From NCBI RefSeq assembly GCF_009857605.1, contig NZ_WWCT01000005.1:62001-126000 (forward strand): a DNA stretch of 64,000 nucleotides. The letters are read 5' to 3'. A program made the position numbers and the translations under genes. This stretch comes from Duganella levis (GTDB lineage Bacteria; Pseudomonadota; Gammaproteobacteria; Burkholderiales; Burkholderiaceae_D). Below are positions 44,347 through 54,157 of this stretch, piece by piece. The stretch's first letter is position 1; each line of letters starts with the position of its first letter. Under the pieces are notes generated by a model. The model was not told where the DNA came from. It worked only from the letters and a program-made list of their open reading frames with translations, and made no database searches.

Positions 44347-45255
44347 TTAAACGAGTTTGCCCTCACCGGACGGATACTCATTCCAGTGCAGCTTTTCGCG
44401 CAAGGTGTTGTAGTAGCTCCAGCCTTCCGGATGCAGGAAGGTGATCGCATGCGGCGAGCGCCGGATCACGATCTGGTCCTGCGCTTGCAGGCTGGCGAAG
44501 GTTTGCATGTCGAAGTTGACGCTGATATCGCGTCCGCGCACGATTTCCACCACAATCTGGCTCGACTCCGGCAGCACGATCGGCCGGTTGGACAGCGCAT
44601 GCGGCGCAATCGGCACCAGCACGATGCCGCCCAGCGACGGATGCAGCAGCGGCCCGCCGGCCGACAAGGCGTAGGCGGTGGAGCCGGTTGGGGTGGAGAT
44701 GATCAGGCCGTCAGAGCGCTGGTTGTACATGAACTGGCCGTCGACATCGACGCGCAGTTCGGCCATGCCAGCGCCGGTGCCGCGCATCACCACCACGTCG
44801 TTGACCGCCATGCCGACATGGATCGACTCGCCGGCGCGCAGCACATGGCCTTCCAGCAGCGTGCGGCGCTCGGCCTGGTAGCTGCCGCTGAGGATGCGCG
44901 CCAGCACGTCCAGCATGCCTTCGAGGGGAATGTCGGTCATGAAGCCGAGCCGGCCCTGATTGATGCCGATCAGCGGCACATTGAACGGCGCCAGCTGGCG
45001 CGCAATGCCCAGCATGGTGCCGTCGCCGCCCATGACGATGGCGGCGTCGCAGCCGGCGCCGATGCCGGCCGCGTCCATCACCGGCACTTCGTTAAATTGC
45101 GGCCCAAGGTGGGCGGCGGTCTGTTCTTCAAACACCACCTTGTAGCCGCCCCGGCGCAGGAAATCGACCACGCTGGACACCGACTCGGCGATGCCGTCGG
45201 TATTCGGGCGCACAGCCAGTGCGATAGTGTGAAAAACGGCGTGCGTGGCGGTCAT
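44347..45255 (-). CDS. nadK: NAD kinase
   Basis: A 302-aa enzyme phosphorylating NAD to NADP. The signature '[15 protein letters not shown]' (GGDGT), '[13 protein letters not shown]' and '[18 protein letters not shown]' are complete. It precedes recN and may be co-transcribed. In many betaproteobacteria hrcA lies beside nadK; here the upstream neighbour is instead a DUF3667 protein, and the 122-bp gap holds nothing I recognise. Confidence 0.96.
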   Translation of the reverse strand: MTATHAVFHTIALAVRPNTDGIAESVSSVVDFLRRGGYKVVFEEQTAAHLGPQFNEVPVMDAAGIGAGCDAAIVMGGDGTMLGIARQLAPFNVPLIGINQGRLGFMTDIPLEGMLDVLARILSGSYQAERRTLLEGHVLRAGESIHVGMAVNDVVVMRGTGAGMAELRVDVDGQFMYNQRSDGLIISTPTGSTAYALSAGGPLLHPSLGGIVLVPIAPHALSNRPIVLPESSQIVVEIVRGRDISVNFDMQTFASLQAQDQIVIRRSPHAITFLHPEGWSYYNTLREKLHWNEYPSGEGKLV

Positions 45256-45377
45256 AAAAATCTCGGCTTTAGGCTAGGGCAGGAACACGCAGGAGGGTAA
45301 CCCATATCGCCTGCTTCGGCTATCACCGCTAGCGTCGCCACTGTACATTTAAACAGTATTTAATGCAAGCATCACAC

Positions 45378-46484
45378 TCAGTGGGCTGTCATCGCTCCCA
45401 ACGCCCCCGCCAGACCGAGCGCCACTGCTACCGAAATCGAATAGAAGAACATCAGCACCGACCAGCGCACCAGCGTGCCGGCGCGGCTGCTGTGATACAC
45501 GCGCCGCATCGCCCACGGCAGGTAGCCCAGCAACCAGCACCACAGCGCAAAGTCGACCACGCCGACCTTGATCACCAGCATCAGGCTGAAGATCAGGAAG
45601 GCAAAGGCATTGGTGTGCAAGGCGAACAGCACGTGCTCGCCAAAGCGGCGGCCTGAGCCGATGTAGAGGATTTTCAGGTACAGCGCAAACACCGGCATCA
45701 GGCAGAAAATCGCATACGGCGCATAGTGGTAGAAGCCGGCCTGCAACGCGGCCTTCTGCTGCTCGCGCGACATCGCGTTCAGCCCTTGCCACTTGTGGCG
45801 CAGCGTCTGCCAGCCCTTCTCGTCCAGCCATTGGTCGACCTCATCGCGCGCCTTCGAGTGGGCTGCGGATTCATGCTCGCCCGGCTCGCTGACGCTGGCC
45901 GGGGTGGCCGGCGCCGGTTTGGCCGCCTCTTTGGCCGCCGCTCTGGCCGCAATGCGCGCCGCTACCCTGGCGGCCTTGTCACGCGCGCGCGACTCGACGT
46001 CCTCGTCCTTTTCCATCGCGGCGATGGCGGCCTCGGCGGCGGCGGCGCTGTCGTCCTTGGCCGGGATGCTCACCGTCAGCTTGTCGAGCTCGCCGGTCTG
46101 CTTGGCCGCCTGTTCGACGACGGCCGCTGGCGCGGCGGTTGGCTCATCCGCTTCGTCCGCACCATTCTCAATGCCATGGCCGCCGAACTTCAGCAGCGCA
46201 AAGAACAGCAGGCTGAACGACAGATACAGGCGCAGCGGCTGCACAAAGCGCACCCGGCGGCCACGGATGTATTCATTGGTCAGCATGCCCGGCCGGAACA
46301 GCAGGCGCACCAGCGATCCCCACAGCTTGCCTTCGAGCGCGACGTAGTGGCCCACGAACTCGTTCAGGAACTCGCGCGTGCTGGCGTGGTGCAGCACCGC
46401 TTCCTGGCCGCAGTTGGAACAGTAGTGGCCGCTCAGCGGGGTTTCGCAATTGGCGCAGTTTTCCGGCGTGACAGCAGTGCTCAT
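45378..46484 (-). CDS. DUF3667 zinc-ribbon membrane protein
   Basis: A 368-aa protein. The N-terminal zinc ribbon is 'CANCETPLSGHYCSNCGQEA' (four Cys), followed by 'HHASTREFLNEFVGHYVALE' and 'GSLVRLLFRPGMLTNEYIRGRR', the classic DUF3667 core. A membrane segment (about 80-100) is followed by a low-complexity Ala/Lys/Glu region (about 115-220) and several C-terminal membrane segments. The function of DUF3667 proteins is unknown. It is transcribed leftward, alone. Confidence 0.85.
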   Translation of the reverse strand: MSTAVTPENCANCETPLSGHYCSNCGQEAVLHHASTREFLNEFVGHYVALEGKLWGSLVRLLFRPGMLTNEYIRGRRVRFVQPLRLYLSFSLLFFALLKFGGHGIENGADEADEPTAAPAAVVEQAAKQTGELDKLTVSIPAKDDSAAAAEAAIAAMEKDEDVESRARDKAARVAARIAARAAAKEAAKPAPATPASVSEPGEHESAAHSKARDEVDQWLDEKGWQTLRHKWQGLNAMSREQQKAALQAGFYHYAPYAIFCLMPVFALYLKILYIGSGRRFGEHVLFALHTNAFAFLIFSLMLVIKVGVVDFALWCWLLGYLPWAMRRVYHSSRAGTLVRWSVLMFFYSISVAVALGLAGALGAMTAH

Positions 46485-46615
46485 CCAAGTATCCGATCAA
46501 GAAATATGGTCTAAATGATAAACGACTTCCAGCATTAGTTGTCGAAATTCAAGGTGGCGACTGACGCAAAACCAACTGATTATGATGGCCTTATGACAAT
46601 GCCACGGAGAACGCC

Positions 46616-46855
46616 ATGAAAGATCAGCACATCAACACCGACGCCAAAACCAAAAACGACGGCGTCGAACGCATGCCGCACGAACGCGACGAATCCCCGG
46701 ACGGCCACGGCAATAAGCAGCACAGCATCATCCAGCAGGCCGCCAAGGACATCGACAGCGGCATGGTCGACACCGACCGGCACAACCAGCCAGGCGTGCA
46801 AAAACCGCGCCCGGACGCCAAAGCGCAGCCGCAAGCCAATACCAAACAAGATTAA
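46616..46855 (+). CDS. small hydrophilic hypothetical protein
   Basis: A 79-aa highly polar protein rich in Asp, Lys, His, Gln and Asn, with no hydrophobic core or signal ('[20 protein letters not shown]'). It is likely disordered. GGAGAACGCC precedes the ATG, a good ribosome site. It lies 16 bp upstream of the sugar dehydrogenase gene on the same strand, so it may be co-transcribed. The reverse strand also has an open frame here but lacks comparable support. No function can be assigned. Confidence 0.6.
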   Translation: MKDQHINTDAKTKNDGVERMPHERDESPDGHGNKQHSIIQQAAKDIDSGMVDTDRHNQPGVQKPRPDAKAQPQANTKQD

Positions 46856-46871
46856 CCAGGAGTTGCCACCC

Positions 46872-48212
46872 ATGCGCCCGTCCTTCGCCGCCCTCCCCTT
46901 GCTGGCCCCGCTGCTGGCCCTTGCACCATTGTGGGCCGCCGCCCAGAGCTATCCGGCCGGCTTCGGCCCCAGTCCGGCGCTGCCCGAACCGGACCGCAAG
47001 CTGATCCCGACCGTCAACATCGCGCCGGCCTCGTCGTGGGCGGCGCAGGAACAGCCGACCGCGCCGGCCGGCTTCAGCGTGACACCCTATGCGCGCGGAC
47101 TCGACCATCCACGCTGGGTCTACGTGCTGCCCAATGGCGACGTGCTGGTGGCGGAGACTAACGCCCCCGCCAAACCGGACGACGGCAAAGGCATCAAGGG
47201 TATGGTGATGAAGCAGGTGCAGAAGAAAGCCGGCGCCGCCACCGAATCGGCCAACCGCATCACGCTGCTGCGCGGGCTGGACGCCAAGGGCGTGGCGCAG
47301 ACCCGCACCGTCTTCCTCAAGGGCCTGAACTCGCCGTTCGGCATGGCGCTGGTCGGCAAGGACCTGTATGTGGCCGACACCGACGCCGTGCTGCGCTTCC
47401 CCTACCAGGAAGGCGCCACCACCATCACAACGGCCGGCGCCAAGGTGATGGACCTGCCGGCCGGCACCATCAACCACCACTGGACCAAGAACCTGATCGC
47501 CAGCCCGGACGGCAAATACCTGTATGTCACGGTCGGCTCCAACAGCAACGTGGCCGAGAACGGCATCGACGTGGAAAGCGGCCGCGCCGCCATCTGGCAA
47601 CTGGAGATCGCCACCAGCAAATCGAAGCTGTTCGCCACCGGCCTGCGCAACGCCAACGGCATGGGCTGGGAACCGCAGACCAAGACCCTGTGGACCACCG
47701 TCAACGAACGCGACGAACTGGGCAACGACCTCGTGCCCGACTACATGACCTCGGTGAAGGAGGGCGGCTTCTACGGCTGGCCGTACAGCTACTTCGGCCA
47801 GCATGTGGACACGCGGGTGTCGCCGCAAAAGCCGGAACTGGTGGCCAAGGCCATTGCGCCGGACTACGCGCTGGGCGGCCACACCGCCTCGCTGGGACTG
47901 ACGTTCTATGAAGGCACGGCTTTCCCGCAAGCGTATCGCGGCGGCGTCTTCATCGGCCAGCACGGTTCGTGGAACCGCAAACCGCTGAGCGGCTACAAGG
48001 TGGTGTTCATCCCGTTCAGCAACGGCAAGCCGTCCGGCCCGCCGCAGGATTTCCTGGCCGGCTTCCTCGACAAGGATGAGAAAGCGCGCGGCCGTCCGGT
48101 CGGTGTGGCGGTCGACAAGCAAGGTGCGCTGCTGGTGGCGGATGACGTCGGCAACGTGATCTGGCGCGTGGCGCCGGGGGCGGCCCCGACAGCGCAAACC
48201 GCCAGCCGCTGA
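46872..48212 (+). CDS. exported sorbosone dehydrogenase / PQQ-dependent sugar dehydrogenase-like beta-propeller
   Basis: A 446-aa protein with a Sec signal peptide ([20 protein letters not shown], cleavage after 'WAAAQS' or near it). The six-bladed propeller has '[20 protein letters not shown]', '[17 protein letters not shown]', '[20 protein letters not shown]', '[19 protein letters not shown]' and '[20 protein letters not shown]', the L-sorbosone dehydrogenase/GDH-B type. It would oxidise sugars in the periplasm using PQQ. A TTG 9 bp upstream is a less likely start. Cofactor and substrate are inferred from the family. Confidence 0.85.
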   Translation: MRPSFAALPLLAPLLALAPLWAAAQSYPAGFGPSPALPEPDRKLIPTVNIAPASSWAAQEQPTAPAGFSVTPYARGLDHPRWVYVLPNGDVLVAETNAPAKPDDGKGIKGMVMKQVQKKAGAATESANRITLLRGLDAKGVAQTRTVFLKGLNSPFGMALVGKDLYVADTDAVLRFPYQEGATTITTAGAKVMDLPAGTINHHWTKNLIASPDGKYLYVTVGSNSNVAENGIDVESGRAAIWQLEIATSKSKLFATGLRNANGMGWEPQTKTLWTTVNERDELGNDLVPDYMTSVKEGGFYGWPYSYFGQHVDTRVSPQKPELVAKAIAPDYALGGHTASLGLTFYEGTAFPQAYRGGVFIGQHGSWNRKPLSGYKVVFIPFSNGKPSGPPQDFLAGFLDKDEKARGRPVGVAVDKQGALLVADDVGNVIWRVAPGAAPTAQTASR

Positions 48213-48250
48213 TAAAATCCGTACTCGGCTTTTATCTACAAGGATTTACC

Positions 48251-48658
48251 ATGCGCATTTTGCACACCATGCTGCGGGTCGGCGACCTGCAGCGTTCCAT
48301 CGATTTCTACACCACCGTTCTCGGCATGAAGCTGCTGCGCACCAGCGACAACCCGGAATACCAATACACGCTGGCCTTCCTCGGCTACGGCTCCAACCCG
48401 GACCACGCCGAGCTGGAACTGACCTACAACTACGGCACCACCAGCTATGACCTGGGCAACGCCTACGGCCACATCGCGATTTCGGCCGAAGACATCTACA
48501 GCACCGCCGCTGCGGTGAAAGCCAACGGCGGCAGCGTCACCCGCGAACCGGGTCCGGTCAAAGGCGGCACCACCGTGATCGCCTTCGTCACCGACCCGGA
48601 CGGCTACAAAATCGAACTGATCGAACGCAGCTTCGACGGCCAGGGCGGCGGCCTGTAA
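48251..48658 (+). CDS. gloA: lactoylglutathione lyase (glyoxalase I)
   Basis: A 135-aa metalloenzyme converting the methylglyoxal-glutathione hemithioacetal to S-lactoylglutathione. The start '[20 protein letters not shown]' carries the first metal His. '[13 protein letters not shown]' holds the first Glu, '[13 protein letters not shown]' the second His, and '[12 protein letters not shown]' the second Glu. Length and motifs are those of the Ni-type GloA. It is monocistronic, 38 bp after the sugar dehydrogenase gene. Confidence 0.96.
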   Translation: MRILHTMLRVGDLQRSIDFYTTVLGMKLLRTSDNPEYQYTLAFLGYGSNPDHAELELTYNYGTTSYDLGNAYGHIAISAEDIYSTAAAVKANGGSVTREPGPVKGGTTVIAFVTDPDGYKIELIERSFDGQGGGL

Positions 48659-48661
48659 GCG

Positions 48662-49570
48662 TTACACCGCGGCCGTACCCAGCGCGGTGCAGGCCGCAAT
48701 CACCAGCAGGCTGACGGGGTCCTTGCTTACATACAGCAACGGATCTTCGTTGACCTCACCCCGGAACGACAGCATCCACAAGCGTCCCAGCCACAACATG
48801 GCCAGCGGCACAATGCCGAACAGCCAGGCCGGATGATGGTAGAGCTTGAGCACGTTCTCCGAATTAAAGTACAACATGAAAATCACTACCGACACGATGG
48901 CACTGTTGATGCCCAGCATGCCGATCGGCTGGCGGTCGGCCGTGGTATAGCCGCGCCCCGAGGTTTTCTGCTTGCCGGCGCGGTCCAGGTTGAACAACTC
49001 ACTATGCCGCTTCAGCAGCGCCAGCGATAGAAACAGGAAGAAAGAAAACGCCAGCAGCCAGAACGACGGTTCGATGCCGGTGGCGGCGCAGCCGCCCAAT
49101 ACGCGCAGCGTGTGCAGCAGCGCCAGCATCACGGTGTCCACCATCATCAGGCGTTTCAGGTAGACCGAGTAGGTGACGGTGGCCGCGAAATAGATGGCCA
49201 CTGCCAGCAGCAACAGCCAGCCATAATGGGCACACAGGCCAAGAGCAATCAGCGCCAGCAATCCGCTGGCCACGCGCGCCAGTCCGGCCGGCAACGCACC
49301 GCTGGCCACCGGACGGTGGCGCTTGCCAGGATGGCGGCGATCGTCCTCAGCATCCAGCACGTCGTTCAGCAGGTAGGCGCTGGAGGCGCACAGGCAAAAC
49401 GCCACGAAGGCGACCAGCGACTGTAGCACGGTGTGCACGCTGATGGCGTGGCCGGCCAGCATCGGCACGAACACCAGCAGGTTTTTCAGCCAGTGGCGCG
49501 GCCGCAGGGCTTTCCACAAGGCGCGTATGACGGACGGACGCTGCAGCTGTTGCGGGCCAGTCGTCATCAT
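48662..49570 (-). CDS. UbiA-family prenyltransferase (decaprenyl-phosphate phosphoribosyltransferase-like)
   Basis: A 302-aa integral membrane protein with about eight helices. The first Asp-rich motif is in 'YLLNDVLDAEDDRRHPGKRH' and the second region in 'YLKRLMMVDTVMLALLHTLR'. It begins 'LWKALRPRHWLKNLLVFVPM', as in decaprenyl-phosphate phosphoribosyltransferase-like members. It probably attaches a polyprenyl group or transfers phosphoribose to a polyprenyl phosphate for cell-envelope sugars. The ATG at 49570 overlaps the stop of the gene before it (ATGA); a longer frame to 50011 is a shadow of that gene. Confidence 0.83.
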   Translation of the reverse strand: MMTTGPQQLQRPSVIRALWKALRPRHWLKNLLVFVPMLAGHAISVHTVLQSLVAFVAFCLCASSAYLLNDVLDAEDDRRHPGKRHRPVASGALPAGLARVASGLLALIALGLCAHYGWLLLLAVAIYFAATVTYSVYLKRLMMVDTVMLALLHTLRVLGGCAATGIEPSFWLLAFSFFLFLSLALLKRHSELFNLDRAGKQKTSGRGYTTADRQPIGMLGINSAIVSVVIFMLYFNSENVLKLYHHPAWLFGIVPLAMLWLGRLWMLSFRGEVNEDPLLYVSKDPVSLLVIAACTALGTAAV

Positions 49571-50535
49571 TCTTGCACGCGAGTCTGGCGGCGCGTCAGC
49601 CACGCGGCGCTGTAGATAGCGGCAAACGGCACCAGCATCGGGTACAAGCCCCAGACGGCGCGACCCTCGACCCGCACGCACAGCGCGGCGTACAGCGGCG
49701 GCAACGCCATCAGCACCAGCAGCGATTTCAGCGGTTTTAGTTGCACCAGCGCTTGCAGTGCCGGGGCAGCCGTGGCCCGCGTCAGCATGCCCAGCAATGC
49801 CAGAGGCAGCACCAGACCGATGGCGCTGGCGATCGACGCCAGCGAGCGCACATCCTTCAGCGCGGCAATCAACGTTTGCACGCTGGGCGCCCAGACATAA
49901 CTCGGCAGGCCGGGAATCAGCCACCAGCGCACCGCCACCATCCAGGCGCCGGCCACCGCCAATGCCAGCAGCCCGGCTGGAATGCTGATGCGGCGCGTCG
50001 CCAGCAACCACACCAGCAGCAGGATGTTCTCTTCACGAACGGCAGACGCGGTCACGCCGACCAGCGCCGCCAGCCATGGCTGGCCACTCACCACCGCCAG
50101 CACAAAGGCGGTGCGGGCGCAGATCGAGGCCGGGTCGGTTAGCAGATACGGCGCATACCAGTAAGTCGGCACGGCCAGTATCATCAGCAGGCCGGCAATC
50201 ACGGCGGCCTTGCGCGAAGCGCCCACGCGCAACACGGTCAGCGCCATCATGATGGCCGTGGCGCTGATGCACAGCCAGTTCAGCAGCGCGAAGCTGTTAC
50301 GGGTGTCGCCAGGGATCGCTGCGGCGACCGCCGGCGCCAGCAGACGGTAAGGGAATGGTGCGCGCAATGCGCTGGCCGGCACTTCGCCGCGCAGATAGCG
50401 CGCGGTATCAAAGTAGGCTTGCGAGTCTTCGACCGTGCCGCCCCAGCGCCACATCATGACCAGGAGCGCCAGCACGGCAAAGCTGCCGGCCAGCGCTATC
50501 CATTGCTTAGGATTCAATTTCACTGGAGTTGCCAT
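49567..50535 (-). CDS. polytopic membrane protein, possible GT-C type glycosyltransferase
   Basis: A 322-aa protein with about nine hydrophobic segments, a short cytoplasmic N-terminus and an early periplasmic loop, 'GGTVEDSQAYFDTARYLRGE', with acidic residues as in GT-C enzymes. 'FPYRLLAPAVAAAIPGDTRN' and 'YAPYLLTDPASICAR' are notable. It is coupled to the UbiA-type gene by a 4-bp overlap, so both may act on polyprenyl-linked sugars. Family assignment is tentative. Confidence 0.7.
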   Translation of the reverse strand: MATPVKLNPKQWIALAGSFAVLALLVMMWRWGGTVEDSQAYFDTARYLRGEVPASALRAPFPYRLLAPAVAAAIPGDTRNSFALLNWLCISATAIMMALTVLRVGASRKAAVIAGLLMILAVPTYWYAPYLLTDPASICARTAFVLAVVSGQPWLAALVGVTASAVREENILLLVWLLATRRISIPAGLLALAVAGAWMVAVRWWLIPGLPSYVWAPSVQTLIAALKDVRSLASIASAIGLVLPLALLGMLTRATAAPALQALVQLKPLKSLLVLMALPPLYAALCVRVEGRAVWGLYPMLVPFAAIYSAAWLTRRQTRVQE

Positions 50536-50592
50536 TTGAGTTTACTTATTTATTAATATTAATAAGCGCGCATGGTACCTCCGCTGGAAATA

Positions 50593-51498
50593 TTAGTCTA
50601 GGACAACACTCGACGGATGCAGCAAGTCGGCGATGCCGATGCGCTCGGCGAACTCTGCGCGCACCCGCTCGGCCACTTCGGTCACTGCCGTGGCGCCGTC
50701 GTCGACAAAGTCGGTGATCGAGCGAAACGGCCGGGTGCCGTGCGGCAGGCCGACGATGTAGGCGATGTCGGCCGCCACCGCCGCCGGATCGGCTTCCGGC
50801 GGCATCAGCGCGTTCAGCCGCGCGCCAACCTGATCCATCAATCCTTCATAGCGGGCGTCGTAGGCGGCGCTGGTCGCGGCGTCGGCCGGGTGGCCGGCGT
50901 TGGCAAAGTGGTCGGTACCGGCGGTGAACACGCCCGGCACCACAATCGCCGTTTCGATGTTGAAGCGCGCCAGCTCATAGGCCATGGTCACCGCCATCGA
51001 ATCCATGGCCGCCTTGGCCGCCGCATACGGGCCGAGGAACGGCGGGAAGCCGCCGCGCGTAGTGGTGCTGCTGACCCACAGCACCAGCCCCTTTTGCTGC
51101 CGGCGCAGCACCGGCAGCACCGCCTTGTTGACCCGCTGCGCACCGAGGAAGTTGGTGTCGAACACCTTGCTGATTTCCTCCGGCGTAAAGGCTTCGGTCG
51201 GACCGATCACCAGGTGGCCGGCGTTATGCACTACCACATCCAGCCGGCCGCGCTCGGCGACGATGGTCTCCACCGCCGCGTCGGCCGAGGCCTGCGACAG
51301 CACATCCAGCTCCACCGCCCGCACATCGGCGCCGTTGGCGAACGCCCAGTCGCGCAGTTCGCGCACCTTGGCGGCGTTGCGGCCGTCGATGTCGCGCATC
51401 GAGGCGTACACCGTGTGGCCGGCCAGCGCCAGCGCCTTGACCGACAGGTGGCCGATACCGGTGCCCGCACCGGTGACGAGCACAATCGATTTGCTCAT
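50593..51498 (-). CDS. SDR family oxidoreductase
   Basis: A 301-aa short-chain dehydrogenase. The cofactor loop is 'VLVTGAGTGIGHLSVKAL', followed by 'VVHNAGHLVIG' (NNAG equivalent), the catalytic Ser in 'LWVSSTTTRGG' and Tyr-x3-Lys in 'GPYAAAKAAMDSMA'. NADP preference is possible. The start at 51498 (MSKSIVLVTG) is preferred over 51504. The gene lies 11 bp downstream of another SDR on the same strand, forming a two-gene unit of unknown substrate. Confidence 0.88.
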   Translation of the reverse strand: MSKSIVLVTGAGTGIGHLSVKALALAGHTVYASMRDIDGRNAAKVRELRDWAFANGADVRAVELDVLSQASADAAVETIVAERGRLDVVVHNAGHLVIGPTEAFTPEEISKVFDTNFLGAQRVNKAVLPVLRRQQKGLVLWVSSTTTRGGFPPFLGPYAAAKAAMDSMAVTMAYELARFNIETAIVVPGVFTAGTDHFANAGHPADAATSAAYDARYEGLMDQVGARLNALMPPEADPAAVAADIAYIVGLPHGTRPFRSITDFVDDGATAVTEVAERVRAEFAERIGIADLLHPSSVVLD

Positions 51499-51509
51499 GA
51501 TCATTCTCC

Positions 51510-52244
51510 TTACACCATGCCGCCGTTGGCGCGCAGCGTCTGGCCGTTGACCCAGCCGCCGTCCGGACCGGCCAGGAAGGACACGCTGTTGGCGATATCT
51601 TCCGGCATGCCGAGGCGTTCCAGCGGCGCCATCTTGGCCAGGCGCTCGACCAGCTCCGGCGTTTTACCGTCGAGGAACAGCGCGGTGGCGGTCGGTCCCG
51701 GCGCGACGGCGTTGACGGTGATGTTCTTGCCGCGCAGTTCCTTGGCCAGAATGGTGGTCATGCCTTCGATGCCGGCCTTGGTGGCCACATAAGCCGCGTA
51801 GCCGGGCAACAGCGTGCCGACCAGGCTGGACGAGAAGTTGATGATGCGGCCGCCGTGCTCCAGGCGGGTGGCGGCCTCGCGCATGGTGTTGAAGCTGCCT
51901 TTCAGGTTGACGGCCACCAGGCGGTCGAAGGTGTCGTCGTCGGTGGCGGCCAGGTGCGGCATCTGCGACGGCATGATGCCGGCGTTGTTGACCAGCACGT
52001 CCACCCGGCCCAGCTGGGCGATGGTCTGGTCGAACAGGCCGCGCACGGCGGCGGAGTCAGCCACGTCGGCTTGCAGCGCGATGGCGGTGCCGCCGTCGGC
52101 CGTGATGGCGGCCACCACTTTATCGGCCTCCACCACATTGCCGGCGTAATTGACGACCACGGCAAAGCCGTCCTTGGCCAGGCGTTGCGCCACGGCGGCG
52201 CCGATGCCACGGGATGAACCAGTGATGATAGCAACTTGTTTCAT
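51510..52244 (-). CDS. SDR family oxidoreductase (3-oxoacyl-ACP reductase-like)
   Basis: A 244-aa classical SDR. 'IITGSSRGIGAAVAQRLAKD' is the cofactor loop, 'DVLVNNAGIMPS' the NNAG motif, the catalytic Ser is in 'INFSSSLVG', and Tyr-x3-Lys is in 'AAYVATKAGIEGMT'. It resembles FabG-like and glucose dehydrogenase-like enzymes. The 145 bp upstream, before the tolC terminator, contain no gene I can support. The substrate is unknown. Confidence 0.9.
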   Translation of the reverse strand: MKQVAIITGSSRGIGAAVAQRLAKDGFAVVVNYAGNVVEADKVVAAITADGGTAIALQADVADSAAVRGLFDQTIAQLGRVDVLVNNAGIMPSQMPHLAATDDDTFDRLVAVNLKGSFNTMREAATRLEHGGRIINFSSSLVGTLLPGYAAYVATKAGIEGMTTILAKELRGKNITVNAVAPGPTATALFLDGKTPELVERLAKMAPLERLGMPEDIANSVSFLAGPDGGWVNGQTLRANGGMV

Positions 52245-52357
52245 GGTCTTGCTCCTTCGTTGTTTGGTTGGGATGTGTCTAGTATCCGCCCCTGAACGAA
52301 TGGAATAAATCCACTGAACTTGCTATGACTATGCAGTTTTTACCAATAATGCAGACG

Positions 52358-52385
52358 AAAAAAATGCCGGCGCTGAGGCCGGCAT
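52358..52385 (-). terminator. terminator of tolC
   Basis: A perfect 8-bp stem, ATGCCGGC/GCCGGCAT, with a 6-base loop, followed on the minus strand by a run of seven T. It lies 5 bp past the tolC stop codon. Confidence 0.9.
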
Positions 52386-52389
52386 CTGA

Positions 52390-53724
52390 TTAGTGTTGCA
52401 GCAGCGCGTTGACCGGCTGCAGGTCTTCTTCCCGCAGCGAACCGGCCGCCGACTTCAGGCGCAGGCCATTCATGATGGTGTCATAGCGCGCCTTCGACAA
52501 ATCCTTCTGGGTCGAGTACAGCAGCTTCTGCGCATTCAGCACGTCGATGTTGATCCGCACGCCAACTTGATAACCCAGCTTGTTCGAATCCAGCGACGAT
52601 TTGCTCGACACTTCCGCCGCTTCCAGCGCCTTGACCTGGGCCAGGCCGCTGGTCATGCCGAGGAAGGCCTGGCGCGCGGTCTGCGTGGCGTTGCGCTTGG
52701 TGGCTTCCAGGTCGTTGCGGGCCTTGTCTTCCAGCGCGATGTTTTCGCGCACCTTGCTGGTCACGGCAAAGCCGCTGAACAGTGGCACGCTCCAGGTGAC
52801 GCCGATCGCATTGTTGTTGGCGGTGGTGCCGGGCGCGTTGACGCCGGTGTTGTACTGGTGGGTACGGTTGGCCACCAGGTTGACGGTCGGCATATGGCCG
52901 GCGCGGCTGCGCGAAATTTCACGCTTGGCGATTTCCAGATTCAGGCCGGCGGCAACCACCGAAAAGTTCTGGCTCTCAGCCGAGCTGATCCATGGATCGA
53001 CGGCGGCCGGCGACGGCGGCTCGATGGTCACGCCGGTGCGCAGCGGCGCCAGTTCGCCGGAAGCTTTGCCGATCACGACTGCCAGCGCGGTGCGCTTGTT
53101 GTCCAGATCGTTGATGGCGGCGAATTCCTGTGCCACCACCAGATCGTAGGCGGCCTGGGCTTCATGAGTATCGGTGATGGTCTGGGTGCCGACCTCGAAA
53201 TTGCGCTTGGCCGAGGCCAGCTGCTCGGTGGTAGCGACTTTCTGCGCCTGGGTCGAGGTCAGGTTGTCCTGCGCCGTCAGCACGTCGAAATACGCTTGCG
53301 CCACACGCAGGATCAGATCCTGCTGGGCCTGGGCGAAGGTGGCTTCCGAGGTGGCCTGCACCAGCTTGCTCTGCTGGTAGGTCTGCCAGGCATTCCAGTC
53401 GAACAGCGGCTGGGCCAGCGACACGGTGTAGGAGTTCGAATGGTATTTGGTGCGCGAATCCGTCAGGAACAGGCCGAAGGTGCCGTCCGGACCGGCGTTG
53501 TAACCGTCGTTGCGCAGATTGCTGCCGCTGGCCGAGATGTTCGGCAGCAGGCCGGAGCGCCCCTGGGTAATGCGTTCTTCACCGGCGGCCAGCGAAGAGC
53601 GGGCGCTGGCGTAGGTAGCATCATTGGCCAGTGCTTGCTGGTACACCTGCACCAGGTCGGCCGCCTGTGCGGTCAGCGTCAGGAAAGCGCTGGCGATCAG
53701 CACGGCGATAAGGGGTCTCTGCAT
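52390..53724 (-). CDS. tolC: TolC family outer membrane efflux protein
   Basis: A 444-aa outer membrane channel. The signal peptide is MQRPLIAVLIASAFLTLTAQ with cleavage after 'AQA', then 'DLVQVYQQALANDATYASAR', the typical TolC start. Two outer membrane efflux repeats follow (about 25-220 and 230-430). 'LAQPLFDWNAWQTYQQSK' and 'VTWSVPLFSGFAV' are the repeated strand motifs. The start at 53724 has GGAG 6 bp upstream; an upstream ATG at 53760 gives a poor signal. It leads a leftward set after the rhodanese, pcm and TetR genes, which may control or share expression. Confidence 0.94.
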   Translation of the reverse strand: MQRPLIAVLIASAFLTLTAQAADLVQVYQQALANDATYASARSSLAAGEERITQGRSGLLPNISASGSNLRNDGYNAGPDGTFGLFLTDSRTKYHSNSYTVSLAQPLFDWNAWQTYQQSKLVQATSEATFAQAQQDLILRVAQAYFDVLTAQDNLTSTQAQKVATTEQLASAKRNFEVGTQTITDTHEAQAAYDLVVAQEFAAINDLDNKRTALAVVIGKASGELAPLRTGVTIEPPSPAAVDPWISSAESQNFSVVAAGLNLEIAKREISRSRAGHMPTVNLVANRTHQYNTGVNAPGTTANNNAIGVTWSVPLFSGFAVTSKVRENIALEDKARNDLEATKRNATQTARQAFLGMTSGLAQVKALEAAEVSSKSSLDSNKLGYQVGVRINIDVLNAQKLLYSTQKDLSKARYDTIMNGLRLKSAAGSLREEDLQPVNALLQH

Positions 53725-53823
53725 TGCAATCTCCGTTGGAGTCATCAAAAAGTTGAACAAATCAAAAACACTGCTACCTCGGCGCCCTGCTGGCGGCGCT
53801 GCCCATCGACAGCGCCGGCCACG

Positions 53824-54147
53824 TTAGTACTTGGCCATCGTGCTATCGACTTGCAGCGCCCAGGCGTGGATGCCGCCGGTCAGGTTGACCATCTTGCCGA
53901 AGCCGTTACGCTCCAGGAAGGCGGCCACCTGCATACTGCGCGCACCGTGGTGACAGATGCAGACAATCGCCGCATCCTCATCCAGGTCGTCGATGCGCGC
54001 CGGTATGGTATTCATGGGAATCTGCACCGAGCCGTCGATGCGGCAGGTTTCAAATTCCCAGTTCTCGCGCACGTCCAGCAACATCGGGCTGGGCCGTGCT
54101 TCGTCTGCCAGCCAGTCGGCCAGCTCCAGCGCAGTAATCTGCTGCAT
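53824..54147 (-). CDS. rhodanese-like domain protein
   Basis: A 107-aa single rhodanese domain. The catalytic Cys is in 'IVCICHHGARSMQVAAFLER', and 'PSPMLLDVRENWEFETCRID' is the CH2A-type N-terminal motif. It has no signal peptide. It may handle sulfane sulfur. It lies between pcm and tolC, an arrangement I regard as common in related betaproteobacteria. Confidence 0.92.
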   Translation of the reverse strand: MQQITALELADWLADEARPSPMLLDVRENWEFETCRIDGSVQIPMNTIPARIDDLDEDAAIVCICHHGARSMQVAAFLERNGFGKMVNLTGGIHAWALQVDSTMAKY

Positions 54148-54157
54148 GGTCGCCGCC